From Chrysoperla carnea (taxonomy: Eukaryota > Arthropoda > Insecta > Neuroptera > Chrysopidae), in contig NC_058337.1 of NCBI RefSeq assembly GCF_905475395.1, positions 86,980,368-87,044,367 on the forward strand: a stretch of 64,000 nucleotides of DNA, read 5' to 3'. This document shows positions 36,324 to 47,010 of this stretch, piece by piece. The translations under genes were made by a program, and so were the position numbers. Position 1 is the stretch's first letter. Each line of letters starts with the position of its first letter. The notes beneath the pieces are model-generated. The model was not told the origin of the DNA. It was given only the letters and a program-made list of their open reading frames with translations, and made no database searches.

Positions 36324-37850
36324 ACCTCTCACTGTACGGAAAGATACTCATTCTATGTCCTTAATGAGCTAAGGGTGTAATTAACTCAAAATGTAAAATA
36401 TTCCCATGAATATTACCGAGTGACCAGGCACTAATTCGAACGGTTTTGTATTGAGACCAACTCTTTTTATCTATTCGAACCCCCCAAAAATGACTTTTAC
36501 CATTTTTTTGAGTACCATTTTACTCGAAAAATTCATATAAATATATGTCAATCCACCGCGTAGAGTAGTAAAATTTGAACTAATAAAAATCTTAGAAAGA
36601 TTCTGAAAGCCTACCTGGCACTGAAGGGGGAAAGGTAAGAAGGTTCAGGAGAAGTCAAGTCAAGGGTAAAGATGAGTTGGATGTATGGGGAGATTAGGAA
36701 ACAGACGGTTAATTTTATTTATTATGTCGATTGATGAAAATGAGAAAAAAAGTTGAAATCGTTTAGTAAAACGAGTGAATGACATAATAGGGTATCATTT
36801 TTGTTGGAGCATTCTGTACAAATTCATTATCCCCACTATTCTCAAGCAAATGTCATTTTTTGTACAATGCTGACATTCAAACTTCAAACATAACATTGGA
36901 GAGAGAATAAAGTGAACATACGTACAATTGTTAAAAGGGGAAATTATATTTATTAATTTTTATAAAAATAATCATGCGGTTCTAATAATTTTTAGAGTTT
37001 AGTAAATATTTATTTATTTTTTTGTGAATGTATTATTATACATTATACATTATAAATTTTATTTATTTGTATTCAGTTTTAGAAGTTATTGGTTAATTTT
37101 CAATCGTAAGTATTTTCTATTTGTTAATTATTTTTTGGCATGGTATTTTAACATTTTCTTTATTGTGATGCGACGATGTTGTCATTTTTTTTACATTTTT
37201 CGACACGTGTGTAACTCACGAACTTATTGAATTTTTATTTTTAATGTTGATATTAAATAAGGGGCTTCATTTAAGTTGTTATAAATTTTTATTCACTTCC
37301 TAGAGAGCTTACACAGCAATTATAAATAATTAAAAAAAAATAGCAAGAATGTGAAATCAGAAACAATCGTTGGATACCATATGTAAGCTCCAAATAAACA
37401 ATAATCAGTTTTTTGGAAATTATTTTTAGAAATATTCAATTGCATCAGCTAAATTTCTTAAATGTGTTTTTGACATTTGTATACCAAAAATATTCATTTT
37501 TTATGGACGGTATAAAGTTCCAAAATCTTAATTCAAGAGAAAAAACTTAATTCAATTTACTTACTGAAATTTGGTACTCAAGGGAATTCAAGGTAAAATT
37601 TCAATTTCGGAATAATTTGGTCGACTGCTTTGTATTGTAAACATTCCCCCAAAATAAAGCGCGTTTGTGTAACCAAAATAATGTAGATTTCACGTACCTA
37701 ATATTAAAATTTGATGTGGTACTTGAATTACTTTCGATAAGATTTCACAAAAAATGTCCTTATAGTTACGGACACTGAATGGCCAAAACTCATACTGAAG
37801 TCTTTTTAAAGAAATTGGTTGATTTTTTAAAAATTCATATTGTTTAAAAA
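36324..37850. other. Intergenic, no gene seen
   Basis: AT-rich. A purine-rich stretch at about 36610-36710 is the only compositional change noticed. Confidence 0.45.
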
Positions 37851-37955
37851 TGAATGTTAAAATTTTCGAAAGCAGAGATTTTTATAAAGAATAACTTTTT
37901 GTCGTAAACCTTATAATAAAAAACTTTTTCCATATGTAGCCAACTTAAGTATACA
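37851..37955 (-). repeat. R2 repeat, minus-strand copy
   Basis: Reverse complement of the segment at 50852-50962. Shared phrases, read on its own strand, are TACTTAAGTTGGCTACATAT, then a GGAAAA run, AAGTTATTCTTTATAAAAAT, and CTCTGC with TAACATTCA. It abuts an R1 copy. Confidence 0.75.
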
Positions 37956-38605
37956 AACTGTATATAAGGTGCACTAATTTTAGTCCCAAGTTAGTAACAC
38001 TTAAAAATATTGATGCAACAAACAAAATTTTGGTATTAGTGTTCATAAAATCACTTAACAGTTCATTTTTGTTTGTCTGTCTGTCTGTTCGTGGACACGA
38101 TAACTCCAAAACGAAAAGAGATATCAAGCTGAAATTTGTGTAGCGTCTTTAGGACGTAAAAGGTAAGGTTGAGGTCATAAATGTTAAGCAATATAGGTCA
38201 ATTGGGTCTTGGGGCCCTAAAAGTTTAAATATAAAAAATTTCCTTATAAAATAGTAAACAACTTTTGTTTGAAACATTTTTTCTTAAATGTTTACCCGTG
38301 AGTGCGCAAGTTAAGACAAAAGTTTGTTGTCCATTTTCTCCAAAACCATAAAAGATATTGAGTTGAAAATTTGCAGGTAGTTATCTTCAACCAATGGTTT
38401 TATGAATCATTCTCAGGAAACGAAAAAAATTCTAGAAAAATACTTTCGAAAACCAAATAAATTGGGGGTGACTGCCTCCATAATTGTGTTGGTTTTGTAC
38501 TGTTCTAATTTATAAAAAAGATAATGTAAGCACTGATATTCAACACTTTCTATACAGGGTATTTCAACAATTAACTCAGTAAATTGTTTGTTTTCACTTG
38601 TTATT
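37956..38605 (-). repeat. R1 dispersed repeat, reverse orientation
   Basis: Reads R1 backwards, from TTTTAGTCCCAAGTTAGTAA to AATTGTTTGTTTTCACTTGT. The centre (about 38320-38520) does not match other copies and may be a replaced segment. It stands head-to-head with the copy at 38615. Confidence 0.8.
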
Positions 38606-38614
38606 AATATATAT

Positions 38615-39097
38615 ACAAACAATTGACTGAGTTAATTGTTGAAATATTAATACATAGGTACTATAAAATTTGCACCTAATTAGCGCCCTCATGGGTAAAC
38701 AGTGAAGTTTACAAGAAAATGTTTCAAGAAAAAGTTGTAAATTTATATTATAAGGAACATGTTTTACATTTAAACTTTTGTTCTATCTCAAGATATTCCA
38801 TCCTGTTTACAAGATGGGTCCTACGGACCCAAGACCCAATTGACCTATGTTGCTCATTTACAAACTCTCCTCACTTTTTATGTCCTAAGCACGCTATAAA
38901 AATTTCAGCTTGATATCTTTTTTCATTTTTGAGTTACCGTGCCTACGGACAGACAGACAGCCGGAAATGGACTAATTAGGTGATTCTATGAACACCTATA
39001 CCAAATTTTTTTTCATAGCATTAATATTTTTAAGCGTTACAAACTTGGGACTAAACTTAATATACTATGTATATTTCATATATACATGGTATAAAAA
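38615..39097 (+). repeat. R1 dispersed repeat, forward orientation
   Basis: Runs from ACAAACAATTGACTGAGTTA to ACATGGTATAAAAAC and retains TTAGCGCCCTCATGGGTAAA and GGGTCCTACGGACCCAAGAC. It begins 10 bases after the end of the inverted copy before it. Confidence 0.85.
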
Positions 39098-39949
39098 CGG
39101 AACATTAAAATTTAATTTCTACAGCAAGTACATTTAAACGGTTTTTAGCGTAAACCAAATTTACACGCAAATAAACAATAATAGTTTTAATAAGTAGCTA
39201 AATTCTAATATCATGTGTATAAAAGAATTTAATAATTGGTCTTGTCCAGGTAGCTAACTAAATATCTAGAGGGAATAATTTATTTTTTGTTGATTAGATC
39301 AAGGTCAATAAACAAAAAAAAAATCATGTTTTTAAACTTAAAGAACCGACCACTCACCCCCATTTGGATTTATTTTTGAACCAATTATGTTATGGTCATT
39401 AATGTTTAATATATATTTGATTGAGTACATTGTAATTCCATTATTTTATCAATGATAATTTAAAAATTTACTTTTGAGCTTTGAACTTTTAAAGAAAATC
39501 AAAAGTTTCCATTCTGTATTAATCATATTTATATCTTATTTATGAAAAAAGTGCAATTTTTTTAAATCATAAAATTAAAAATTATTTTTCTTTTAATCTG
39601 CAGATAAGAAAGATTGGTTGTAAGTAAATTTGGCACTTTTTTGTTATAAATAAAAAGATGTAATTATGCGCATCCGTTCAATTTCCATACTTTTTCGCTA
39701 TCGCTACATCTAAAAAATAGAATGTCAGATAGTGACAGAAAAAATAAACAATTTTTACAGTCTGCCAATGATAGGGAACATATATACAGCCACAAGTAAC
39801 AGAAAAATGTATAAAATAACATGCATAAAGCATAGTTAAAAATTAGCATTTGTTTTCAAAATAAAGAGAATAATGTTTTACTGCCTGCCATTCATTTGAA
39901 TAAAAGACACACTAAAAATTTATCAAGAGACGGTTTTCTTGTGTTCAAA

Positions 39950-40085
39950 CTTTTTTTATATTTTTAACTTTTGTTGTATCTTTAACGGTGTTCAAAATGC
40001 GTCTTACGGATCCAATTGATCTATTTACAAACTCAGCCTCACTTTTTACGTCCTGCCATAAAAAAATTATCTTGTGTTTTGGACA
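39950..40085 (+). repeat. R1 fragment
   Basis: Short internal piece with TTTTAACTTTTGTTGTATCT, TCTTACGGATCCAATTGATC and CTCACTTTTTACGTCCTG. Both ends are missing. It lies 250 bases before the first visible GPCPD1 exon. Confidence 0.65.
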
Positions 40086-40333
40086 CAGTTTCTGTTATAA
40101 TCAGATGAAAGTAAATAATTCTATCTATCGAGACCAGTAAGACCAGATACAATTTCGAAGACGAACTGGTCAAAATTCTTAGAAGTGTTATTTTTATTTA
40201 ACTCTTCTGACAACAATATTCGATTCAAACGTAAAAGTCATTAAATTTTAGTGACTGTTTAAAATACTATCCAGATAATTACTTACTTTTGTGTAAAAAT
40301 TAAAATTCTAATGAAAAATATTTTTTTTTGTAG

Positions 40334-41480
40334 AATTTTGTACATTCGTGTGTGCAATGCAACGCTGGTTTTTCTTAGAACCAGAGGAAAATGCAAAAAT
40401 TCGGGCAACAATCGAGGCAGAACAACCACCAATTATCGATACAACAAATTATGCAGAGAAGCGTGAATGGCTTTACAAAGTACGTGTAAATGATCTGCGT
40501 CCAGGTGAAATACCATGTGTTACGGGTAATTGTAAAGAGCTAGGTAATTGGGAAGTGGATAAATGTGTACCATTACAAGAAGTTCATGATCCAAAGGCTG
40601 GAACCTATTGGTCAAAAGTTCTTTCTATACCAAAGTATGAAACCATTGAATATAGGTATTGTGTCGTCACATTTATTGCACCATGCCCTCATGCAGTTGT
40701 GCGAAAATGGGAAACAAATTTAGTTCCACGCACTATACCAAAATTAATCGGTGAATCACCATCAGCCAAAGATGAACCAGAAGAATTTGGTTACTACGAT
40801 GACTCAGGACGTGTGGATCGCGGTTGGGCATATCGTGATACAATCATACAATTTAAATTATTTAATAATCCAATTACTGTTTGGCAACAAAAGTTAATTG
40901 GTCGTACATTATTCGTAAAAGTTACACCAGTTGTTTTGATGAAAAACTGCCATGATCAGCCTCAGTCTCCAATCATTCAAAATGATATTGGTACCGAGGA
41001 ATCGCTAAGTATGGATACAGAATTTACACAACCACCGATACATACAGTAACCGAAGTTGTCTCGATGAAATCCGAAGAGGAGAACAATTTTCAATTACAA
41101 GGTCAATTTGGTGTAGCTTATGAAAAGGATGATTATTTAATTTTCCAAATAAGTGTGGTTCAACCACAAAATGTAGCATATTTATTCGATTTTTATGTGT
41201 ACAGTTCACGCGCATCCAAAGAAAGCGACCCACCATACCATGTTGGATTCAGTTACGTTTTAGCTAGCTCAATGAAATCCGAAGGACATATGGTAGTTCC
41301 TATCACTAGTGTTAAACAACGGCCATTAGGTGAAATGAAATTAGAATATTTAGTGATAACACCATTAAAGGAAGTACACTGTAATTTTAAAATATCATAT
41401 GCACGCCATTGGAAACAATCATGGGCTGGGCTGGATGTGGCACATCGTGGTCTTGGATGTAACTTCGTTGATACTAAAAG
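40334..41480 (+). CDS. GPCPD1: GPCPD1-like glycerophosphocholine phosphodiesterase, exon with CBM20 and start of GDPD (partial gene)
   Basis: The exon follows a T-rich acceptor ending in TGTAG and ends at AAAAG/GTGAGA in phase 2. The first ATG in frame is at 40357, but the frame is open to the acceptor, so a start in an upstream exon is possible. From that ATG, a CBM20 starch-binding-type domain follows: VRVNDLRPGEIPCVTGNC, KELGNWEVDKCVPL, later YRYCVV and VRKWETNLVPRTI. A middle region matches the body of GPCPD1/GDE5. Then LDVAHRGLGCNF opens the GDPD barrel, with catalytic H363 and R364. GPCPD1 hydrolyses glycerophosphocholine to choline and glycerol-3-phosphate in the cytosol (family knowledge). 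The mapped coding part is 450 residues including the next exon; roughly the last 250-300 residues of the usual length are not found here. Confidence 0.88.
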
Positions 41481-41620
41481 GTGAGACTCACAAGGTCTTA
41501 CGTGTTTTATTGTTGAATGATTGCGCTAGCTTTTGTTTTGAGAGAGCAGAGTTGTTGGTAGTGCGCATTTTATGAATGATTTAAAAATGAAAAACACACA
41601 AAATAAATCTGTCTACACAG

Positions 41621-41846
41621 GTGTGCTGAAGTACGTGAAAATACCATTGCATCATTGAAGACAGCCATATCGCATGGTGCCGATTTTGTTGAATTTGATG
41701 TACAATTGAGTAAAGATCTTATACCAATTATATATCATGATTTTTATGTGATGATTGCGATGAAACGGAAGAAACATATCGAAGATACTGATATGTTGGA
41801 ATTGCCGGTTAAAGATTTAACATTGGAACAACTGCATTTATTGAAG
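41621..41846 (+). CDS. GPCPD1: GPCPD1-like gene, next coding exon (GDPD core)
   Basis: Acceptor GTCTACACAG, donor TTGAAG/GTACAC, phase 0. The frame joins the previous exon through a split Arg codon to give DTKRCAEVRENTIASLKTAI. It contains GDPD catalytic residues E399 and D401 (VEFDVQLSKD) and H414 (YHD), plus LPVKDLTLEQLHLLK. The three elements HR, ExD and HD are all present, so the domain looks active. No following exon was recognised before 64000. Confidence 0.88.
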
Positions 41847-42649
41847 GTACACAAAATATTTATTTCACTATTTAATTAATTAGTTTTAAAAATTTTTGAA
41901 AACTTCACTTATTGTATTTTTTAAAAATTATTCAGTGCTTAAAATTATTATAATAGATTAAGTTTTATTTTGATCATATTATTACTATTAATTACTTGGG
42001 AAGACTCCACAGTTTTGTTATATGAATAAGATTCCACTCAAAATTTTCGAATCCATTAAATTTGAAAGTTCTTAAGAATAGAGCAACAGTCTCCACAGTC
42101 ACAAAATTCTAAGAGTAGAGATTTTCTAAATTCTAGGACAAAAGTTCAATGATAATATTAAAAATATTGTCATAAATTTGCTTAAGGAAGAAAGCTGCCC
42201 TAAGAATTTATTTTATTTTTAAAGATCTGTCCTAAAATTCCATAAATGGGGACGGTGATACTAGAGGAAATATATCGACATGGCATGGCTCCGTCTGTAG
42301 ACTTCATCAAGTATTAAATAATGCATATTTGGTCAGTTTATTATTCGTGTAATATATAGTTGGGTGAAATTTAAAAATTCACCCAAAGATGACCCAAGCA
42401 TCAATAGTAGTACAACTTTGTAATGGTTTATAAGTTGTGCTCTATAAAATAAGTATTTGTTGAAGCTCTACTTCATAATATTTGTTATACTATTCTGTAT
42501 GGTTAGGGATTCTAGTATTATGACGAGTGTCCATCAAAAATGGTTCTATATGTGAACCTTTATGTATATGTCTTTAATATAAACTGTATTTTAAGTTAGT
42601 ATTGCCATCTATAGGTCTTTCCCAATATTAATCAACATAAACAAGGCTT
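41847..42649. other. Presumed GPCPD1 intron sequence
   Basis: AT-rich, with no exon recognised. If the gene is intact, everything from 41847 to at least the window end is one or more of its introns; otherwise the gene is broken here. Confidence 0.45.
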
Positions 42650-42887
42650 ATTCGCCATGGGAACTGATTCTAACGCTGTCTGGTGGTAGGAAATAGAAGC
42701 TGTTTATGACAAGTCAAATTTCAACAGAAATAAATCACATAGTTTAAATAATTTATTTTTTATTATTTCACTCATTATCAAAATATAAATAAACAATCCA
42801 ATCATAGCCATGCATAAATTTGACTTGTCATAGACAGCTTCTATTTTCTATCACTAGACAACGCTAGAATCAGTTCCCATGGCGAAT
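42650..42887. repeat. Foldback element with 72-bp arms
   Basis: Arm 42650-42721 and arm 42816-42887 are reverse complements over 72 bases with about six mismatches, starting and ending in ATTCGCCATGGGAACTGATT. The 94-base spacer is AT-rich. Probably a foldback MITE; it lies about 190 bases before the small ORF at 43076. Confidence 0.85.
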
Positions 42888-43075
42888 TACTAATAACTGG
42901 GAGTTGCAACCCGGCAACTGGCGACAATAATTCGTACTAATTATAATAGAAAGTTTTTACAGTAGTTTCAATTTAAACCACCAGATTACTTACCATCAAT
43001 CTCTAGCAATCAACATATTTCAATTATTGTTATTATAATTATCGAGTTATTTATTAATTTCTATTTAACAAGAAA

Positions 43076-43198
43076 ATGCCACGACGTCGTACGTTAACGG
43101 GTCGTAAAGAGTGTGATCGTAACCGCTCATTAATGTATGATGTAGAAAACGTTAGAAACAAAATCAAGAAGAATCACATCGAGTCTTTATCGAGATGA
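43076..43198 (+). CDS. Small ORF, 40 codons, unknown
   Basis: ATG in the favourable context AGAAAATGCC, stop TGA. The peptide begins MPRRRTLTGRKECDRNRSLM and ends in KKNHIESLSR: strongly basic, with one Cys and no signal peptide or membrane segment. Within the frame, bases are clearly richer in G, C and CpG (CGACGTCGTACG) than the flanks, and codons such as CGT, AAG and ATC are used. That is unlike random AT-rich sequence. I do not recognise the peptide. It could be a real small protein, a first exon of an unseen gene, or part of a mobile element next to the foldback repeat. It cannot simply be a GPCPD1 exon, since it ends in a stop and matches nothing in the GDPD domain. Confidence 0.35.
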   Translation: MPRRRTLTGRKECDRNRSLMYDVENVRNKIKKNHIESLSR

Positions 43199-44058
43199 TG
43201 TTAATTTCACAAAATAATTTAAACCTTTTTTTTATGTAATCTTTGTATTTTTAATTAAGCGAGCCATTACAAAGTTGTACTTTAAGCTCATTTTTAAATA
43301 TATCCGTTTGGAACCATTTTGAACAGTTTGATGAGTAATATTTATTGTACAACAAATCTAACATCTTTATTTGACACTAAAATATAATTAGGTTTTAGTA
43401 TGATTATTATATCTGATGTTAATGTTTATAACAAGATAAATTTCTTTTTCTGGATAGAAGAGCAAAATGCCTTGAAAGCTGTAAAAATATTTTTGTTTAT
43501 CAATTCAGCCCTATAAAACCTTACAATTCCAATAATAATGTTACTTGATAACATTAATAATAATTAAACAATAAAATATTTTGTCCAACAAAAATACTGC
43601 ACGATGAGTTTGTCTACCACCTCGAACATGCCGTACTTAAGTATTTTTATTTTTGAATACATACATGTTTCACTTTTGCTGAATTATTTAATAATTATTA
43701 ATGTTATTAAGTTGGCATAGTGTCCCACAAATAGCATAAATATGTCGTTATCATGCTCAATTGAAAACGCAGTACTTTCGAAAAACGTCGTAGAGAAAAG
43801 TTTAGTAGACTCGCCAAAAGGAAGCCAAAAATTTCAAGTATGTAATAATCATTGAACATAGAACTCTTTATATCTCACGATCTTAATTATTTCCCTGTAT
43901 TTTAAAATACACCTGTGGGTACATATGATTCATGATTTCACAAAACATTCTGTCAACATACAATTTATTTAAAATAAATAATAAAAAATTAATTTAATTT
44001 TTGAGCATTGTTAATAAATATTCAATAGGTGACAGTAGAATTAGCAAATCATATTGTT
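43199..44058. other. No gene seen
   Basis: AT-rich sequence between the small ORF and an R1 copy. No polyadenylation site, exon or repeat boundary could be assigned with confidence. Confidence 0.4.
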
Positions 44059-44622
44059 ATACCACGCATATATGTAACATGCAAGGTATACTAAATTTAG
44101 TCCCAAGTTTGTAACGATTAAAAATATTAATGCTATGAACAAAATTTTGGTATAGGTGTTTATAAAATCACCTAATTAGTCCATTTTCGGTTGTCTGTCC
44201 GTCTGTCTGCCAACACAATAACTTAAATCGAAAAAAGATATCAAGCTGAAATTTTTACAGCGTACTCAGGACGTAAAAAGTAAAGTCAAGTTCGTAAATG
44301 AGCAACATAGGGCGATTGGGTCTTGATCTATGGGTCCGTAGGACCTATCTTGAAAACCGTTAGAGATAGAACAAAAGTTTAAATGTAAAAATCTTCCTTA
44401 TAAAAAAATAAACAACTTTTGTTTGAAAATTTTTTTCGTAAACATCACTGTGTAGCCGAGAGGGCGCAAATTAGGCGCAAATTGTATACTATGTATTATA
44501 TGGGGATATCAGATACGTATGTGTGACATGTATGTGTGTGTAATGTGATAAAGTAATCAACACTGTCTATGCATGGTATTTCAACAATTAACTCAGTCAA
44601 TTGTTTGTTTTCACTTGTTTAT
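44059..44622 (-). repeat. R1 dispersed repeat, reverse full-length copy
   Basis: Runs from TATACCACGCATATATG to TTGTTTTCACTTGTTT. All landmarks are present in reverse: CCTAATTAGTCCATTTTCGG, TGTCCGTCTGTCTGCC, GGTCCGTAGGACCTATCTTG, AACAACTTTTGTTTGAAAAT and CAACAATTAACTCAGTCAAT. One of the best-preserved copies. Confidence 0.88.
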
Positions 44623-44995
44623 TACTGATTTTGTAAAAGAGGAAATTTTTACTACACTTAATGCTTAATATTTGTCTCAAATTTGATCGTTTCTTTCTAA
44701 AAGTAATTCATATCAATTTGAATGACGTTTTCAATAATATAGCACAAATATTCTAACTAATAATTGTTTTTTTATTATTTTAAATAGTTTTGAATATTAG
44801 TATTTGATCTATTTTATTATTATTCATTGACATCAATCATTTTCAATTAAATTGATTATTTCATCATAATTGAAAGCTTTAAAATTTTTCAATTCTATTT
44901 CAAAAACAAAAAAGTCTTTTTATAAATTTTCAGAGCTATTATCATCATTGAACTAACTTTTAAATATATTGCGTAATTGATATATAAGATTTACA

Positions 44996-45521
44996 TTTTT
45001 ATACCATGTATATATAAAATATATCAGGGTATACTAAGTTTGTTCCCAAGTTTGTGATGCTTAAAAATATTAATGCTACGAACATATATTTGGTATAAGT
45101 GTTCATAAAATTCATTTCCGTTTGCCCGTTCGTCTGTCTGTCCGTACGTCTTACAACACGATAACTTGAAAAGAGATATAAAAGTGAGGTCGATTTCGTA
45201 AATGAGCAACTTTGTCAATTGGGTCTTGTAAACAGTTAGAGATAGACAGAAAGTTTAAATGAAAAAAATAATCCTTATAAAAAATAAACATCTTTTTTTG
45301 AAACATTTATTCGTAAACATCACTGTTTACCCGTAAGGGCGAAAATTATATAGTATGTATTATATGGGAATATCAGATATATGTGTGTGAGTGTGGCTAT
45401 CTAAGAGTGGCTGTCTTTCTTTACTTACATAACGTACAAAAACAAACGGTTGCGTAGTAAACACTGTCTATACATGGTATTTCAACAATTAACTCAGTCA
45501 ATTGGTTATTTTCACTTGTTT
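44996..45521 (-). repeat. R1 dispersed repeat, reverse copy
   Basis: Runs from TTTTTATACCATGTATATAT to TTATTTTCACTTGTT. It lacks the part holding CCTAATTAGTCC and the GGGTCC palindrome, so it has internal deletions. Confidence 0.85.
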
Positions 45522-45639
45522 TTAAATTAATATTAAAAACTTTTTATCTTCTATGAAAAATATATATCCAAGTTCACTGTGGTTTTCATTACCTTAATGA
45601 AGTTTATATGATAATTAAATTTAAAACAAATCTTTCAGA

Positions 45640-45850
45640 AAAACCAGAAATTTCAGCTTGATATCTCTTTTCATTTTTTAGTTATCGTGCTTACGGACAG
45701 ACAGACGGATAGACAACTGGAAATGTACTAATTAGGTGATTTTATGAACACCTATACCAAAATTTTGTTTGTACCATCAATATTTTTAAGCTTAACAAAC
45801 TGTGGACTAAACTTAGTATACCTTGATATATTTCATATACACGGTATAAA
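45640..45850 (+). repeat. R1 fragment, 3' part
   Basis: Contains TTTCAGCTTGATATCTCTTT, GACAGACAGACGGATAGACA, GAACACCTATACCAAAATTT and ends ACACGGTATAAAAAT. The first half of the element is absent. Confidence 0.8.
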
Positions 45851-46659
45851 AATTATTGCTGATTTGACTAAAGTGAGTGTTATGGCTTCGATACTATCAT
45901 ACTACCTTAATTAGTAGTCTGCAATAACAGTTACGTAATTTTTAGGTAATGTAATGGTTAAAGATTTTTTTGTGAACAATTCCATCGACACCTTGTAATC
46001 ATTATAATTCCAAAATTAATGTTACGCTTTTTATTGTTACTTTGTATTGAAAATTTTCTTAATAATGTTTAAATTTTATCTTATCAATGATCCATTTAAA
46101 TTTATTTATTTTAATTATTTATCAACGATGTGTTATTTATTGTTAGCAACAGAATTATAATATTTTTGAACTACTTACAAATAATTTTCAATACAGTTAT
46201 TAAATCTTTTCTTTTCTTAAAGAAAAAGTACACAATAGGAAATAAATTTCGTCAAGGCGTCTGCGCGTTTTTCTGCTGAACATACACTACTATTATAACT
46301 CGTAAAATGGTAACTTTATGCCAAAATCTAGTCAATGTTTTTATTAACCTTTTTGATTTTTTAACTAATTTTTGTTGTTGCAAAATTCGAAACATTTGTA
46401 TTATTCAAATCAAGGATCCCTAGATCCATTAGGAATTACGAATTAGGGTCATATTGAGGACTACATACGGTTGCATCCATCGGCAAATAATAATTTCAGG
46501 CTCGATTTCTATGCATATTCCCCTTCAAAAAACTTTCCTTAATCAGGATCAGGAGCATGCCAGGCAAATATCTGATTCAATTTTTTAAATCAATTTTCAT
46601 GTTGACACCATTTGAATGTTAATGTCAATTGAATCAAAATGCTTATTTCTTTTAAAATT

Positions 46660-47010
46660 GTCATCTAGTACGTATTTTTGGTCGCTGAATACAAATCCGA
46701 TGTCAGATAACATGATTTCTGCCATGTTTTCCAAAAATCGTGCCACTTTTTACACGAAATTCCACTTTTTGACACAAAAACAAAAAAGTATTTATCGTCC
46801 AAACTGTTATCTAGGAGGTATTTTTGGTCGTTGATTATGAATCTGATGTCAGATTAACGGATTTTGTCACGTATTCCGAAAATCGTGTCATTTTTAGTCA
46901 AGATTTCATTCACTTAATTTTTTTTGGGCACAAAAAAGTTAGACTAAGTATTTATCGTACAAACTGTGCTCTGAGGGGTATTTTTGTTCGCTGATTACGA
47001 ATCATAGAAC
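46660..47010. repeat. Degenerate tandem repeat, about 145-165 bp period
   Basis: The phrase GTATTTTTGGTCGCTGAATA near 46669 recurs as GTATTTTTGGTCGTTGATTA near 46815 and GTATTTTTGTTCGCTGATTA near 46978. Each is preceded by a TATTTATCGTxCAAACTGT-type or CATCTAG-type lead-in and followed by AATCxGATGTCAGAT-like sequence. Confidence 0.65.

Noticed and set aside
44059-44622. Assigning R1 to Helitrons
   Set aside because: A subterminal hairpin is present but no TC start or CTRR end could be confirmed, and no target-site evidence was visible.
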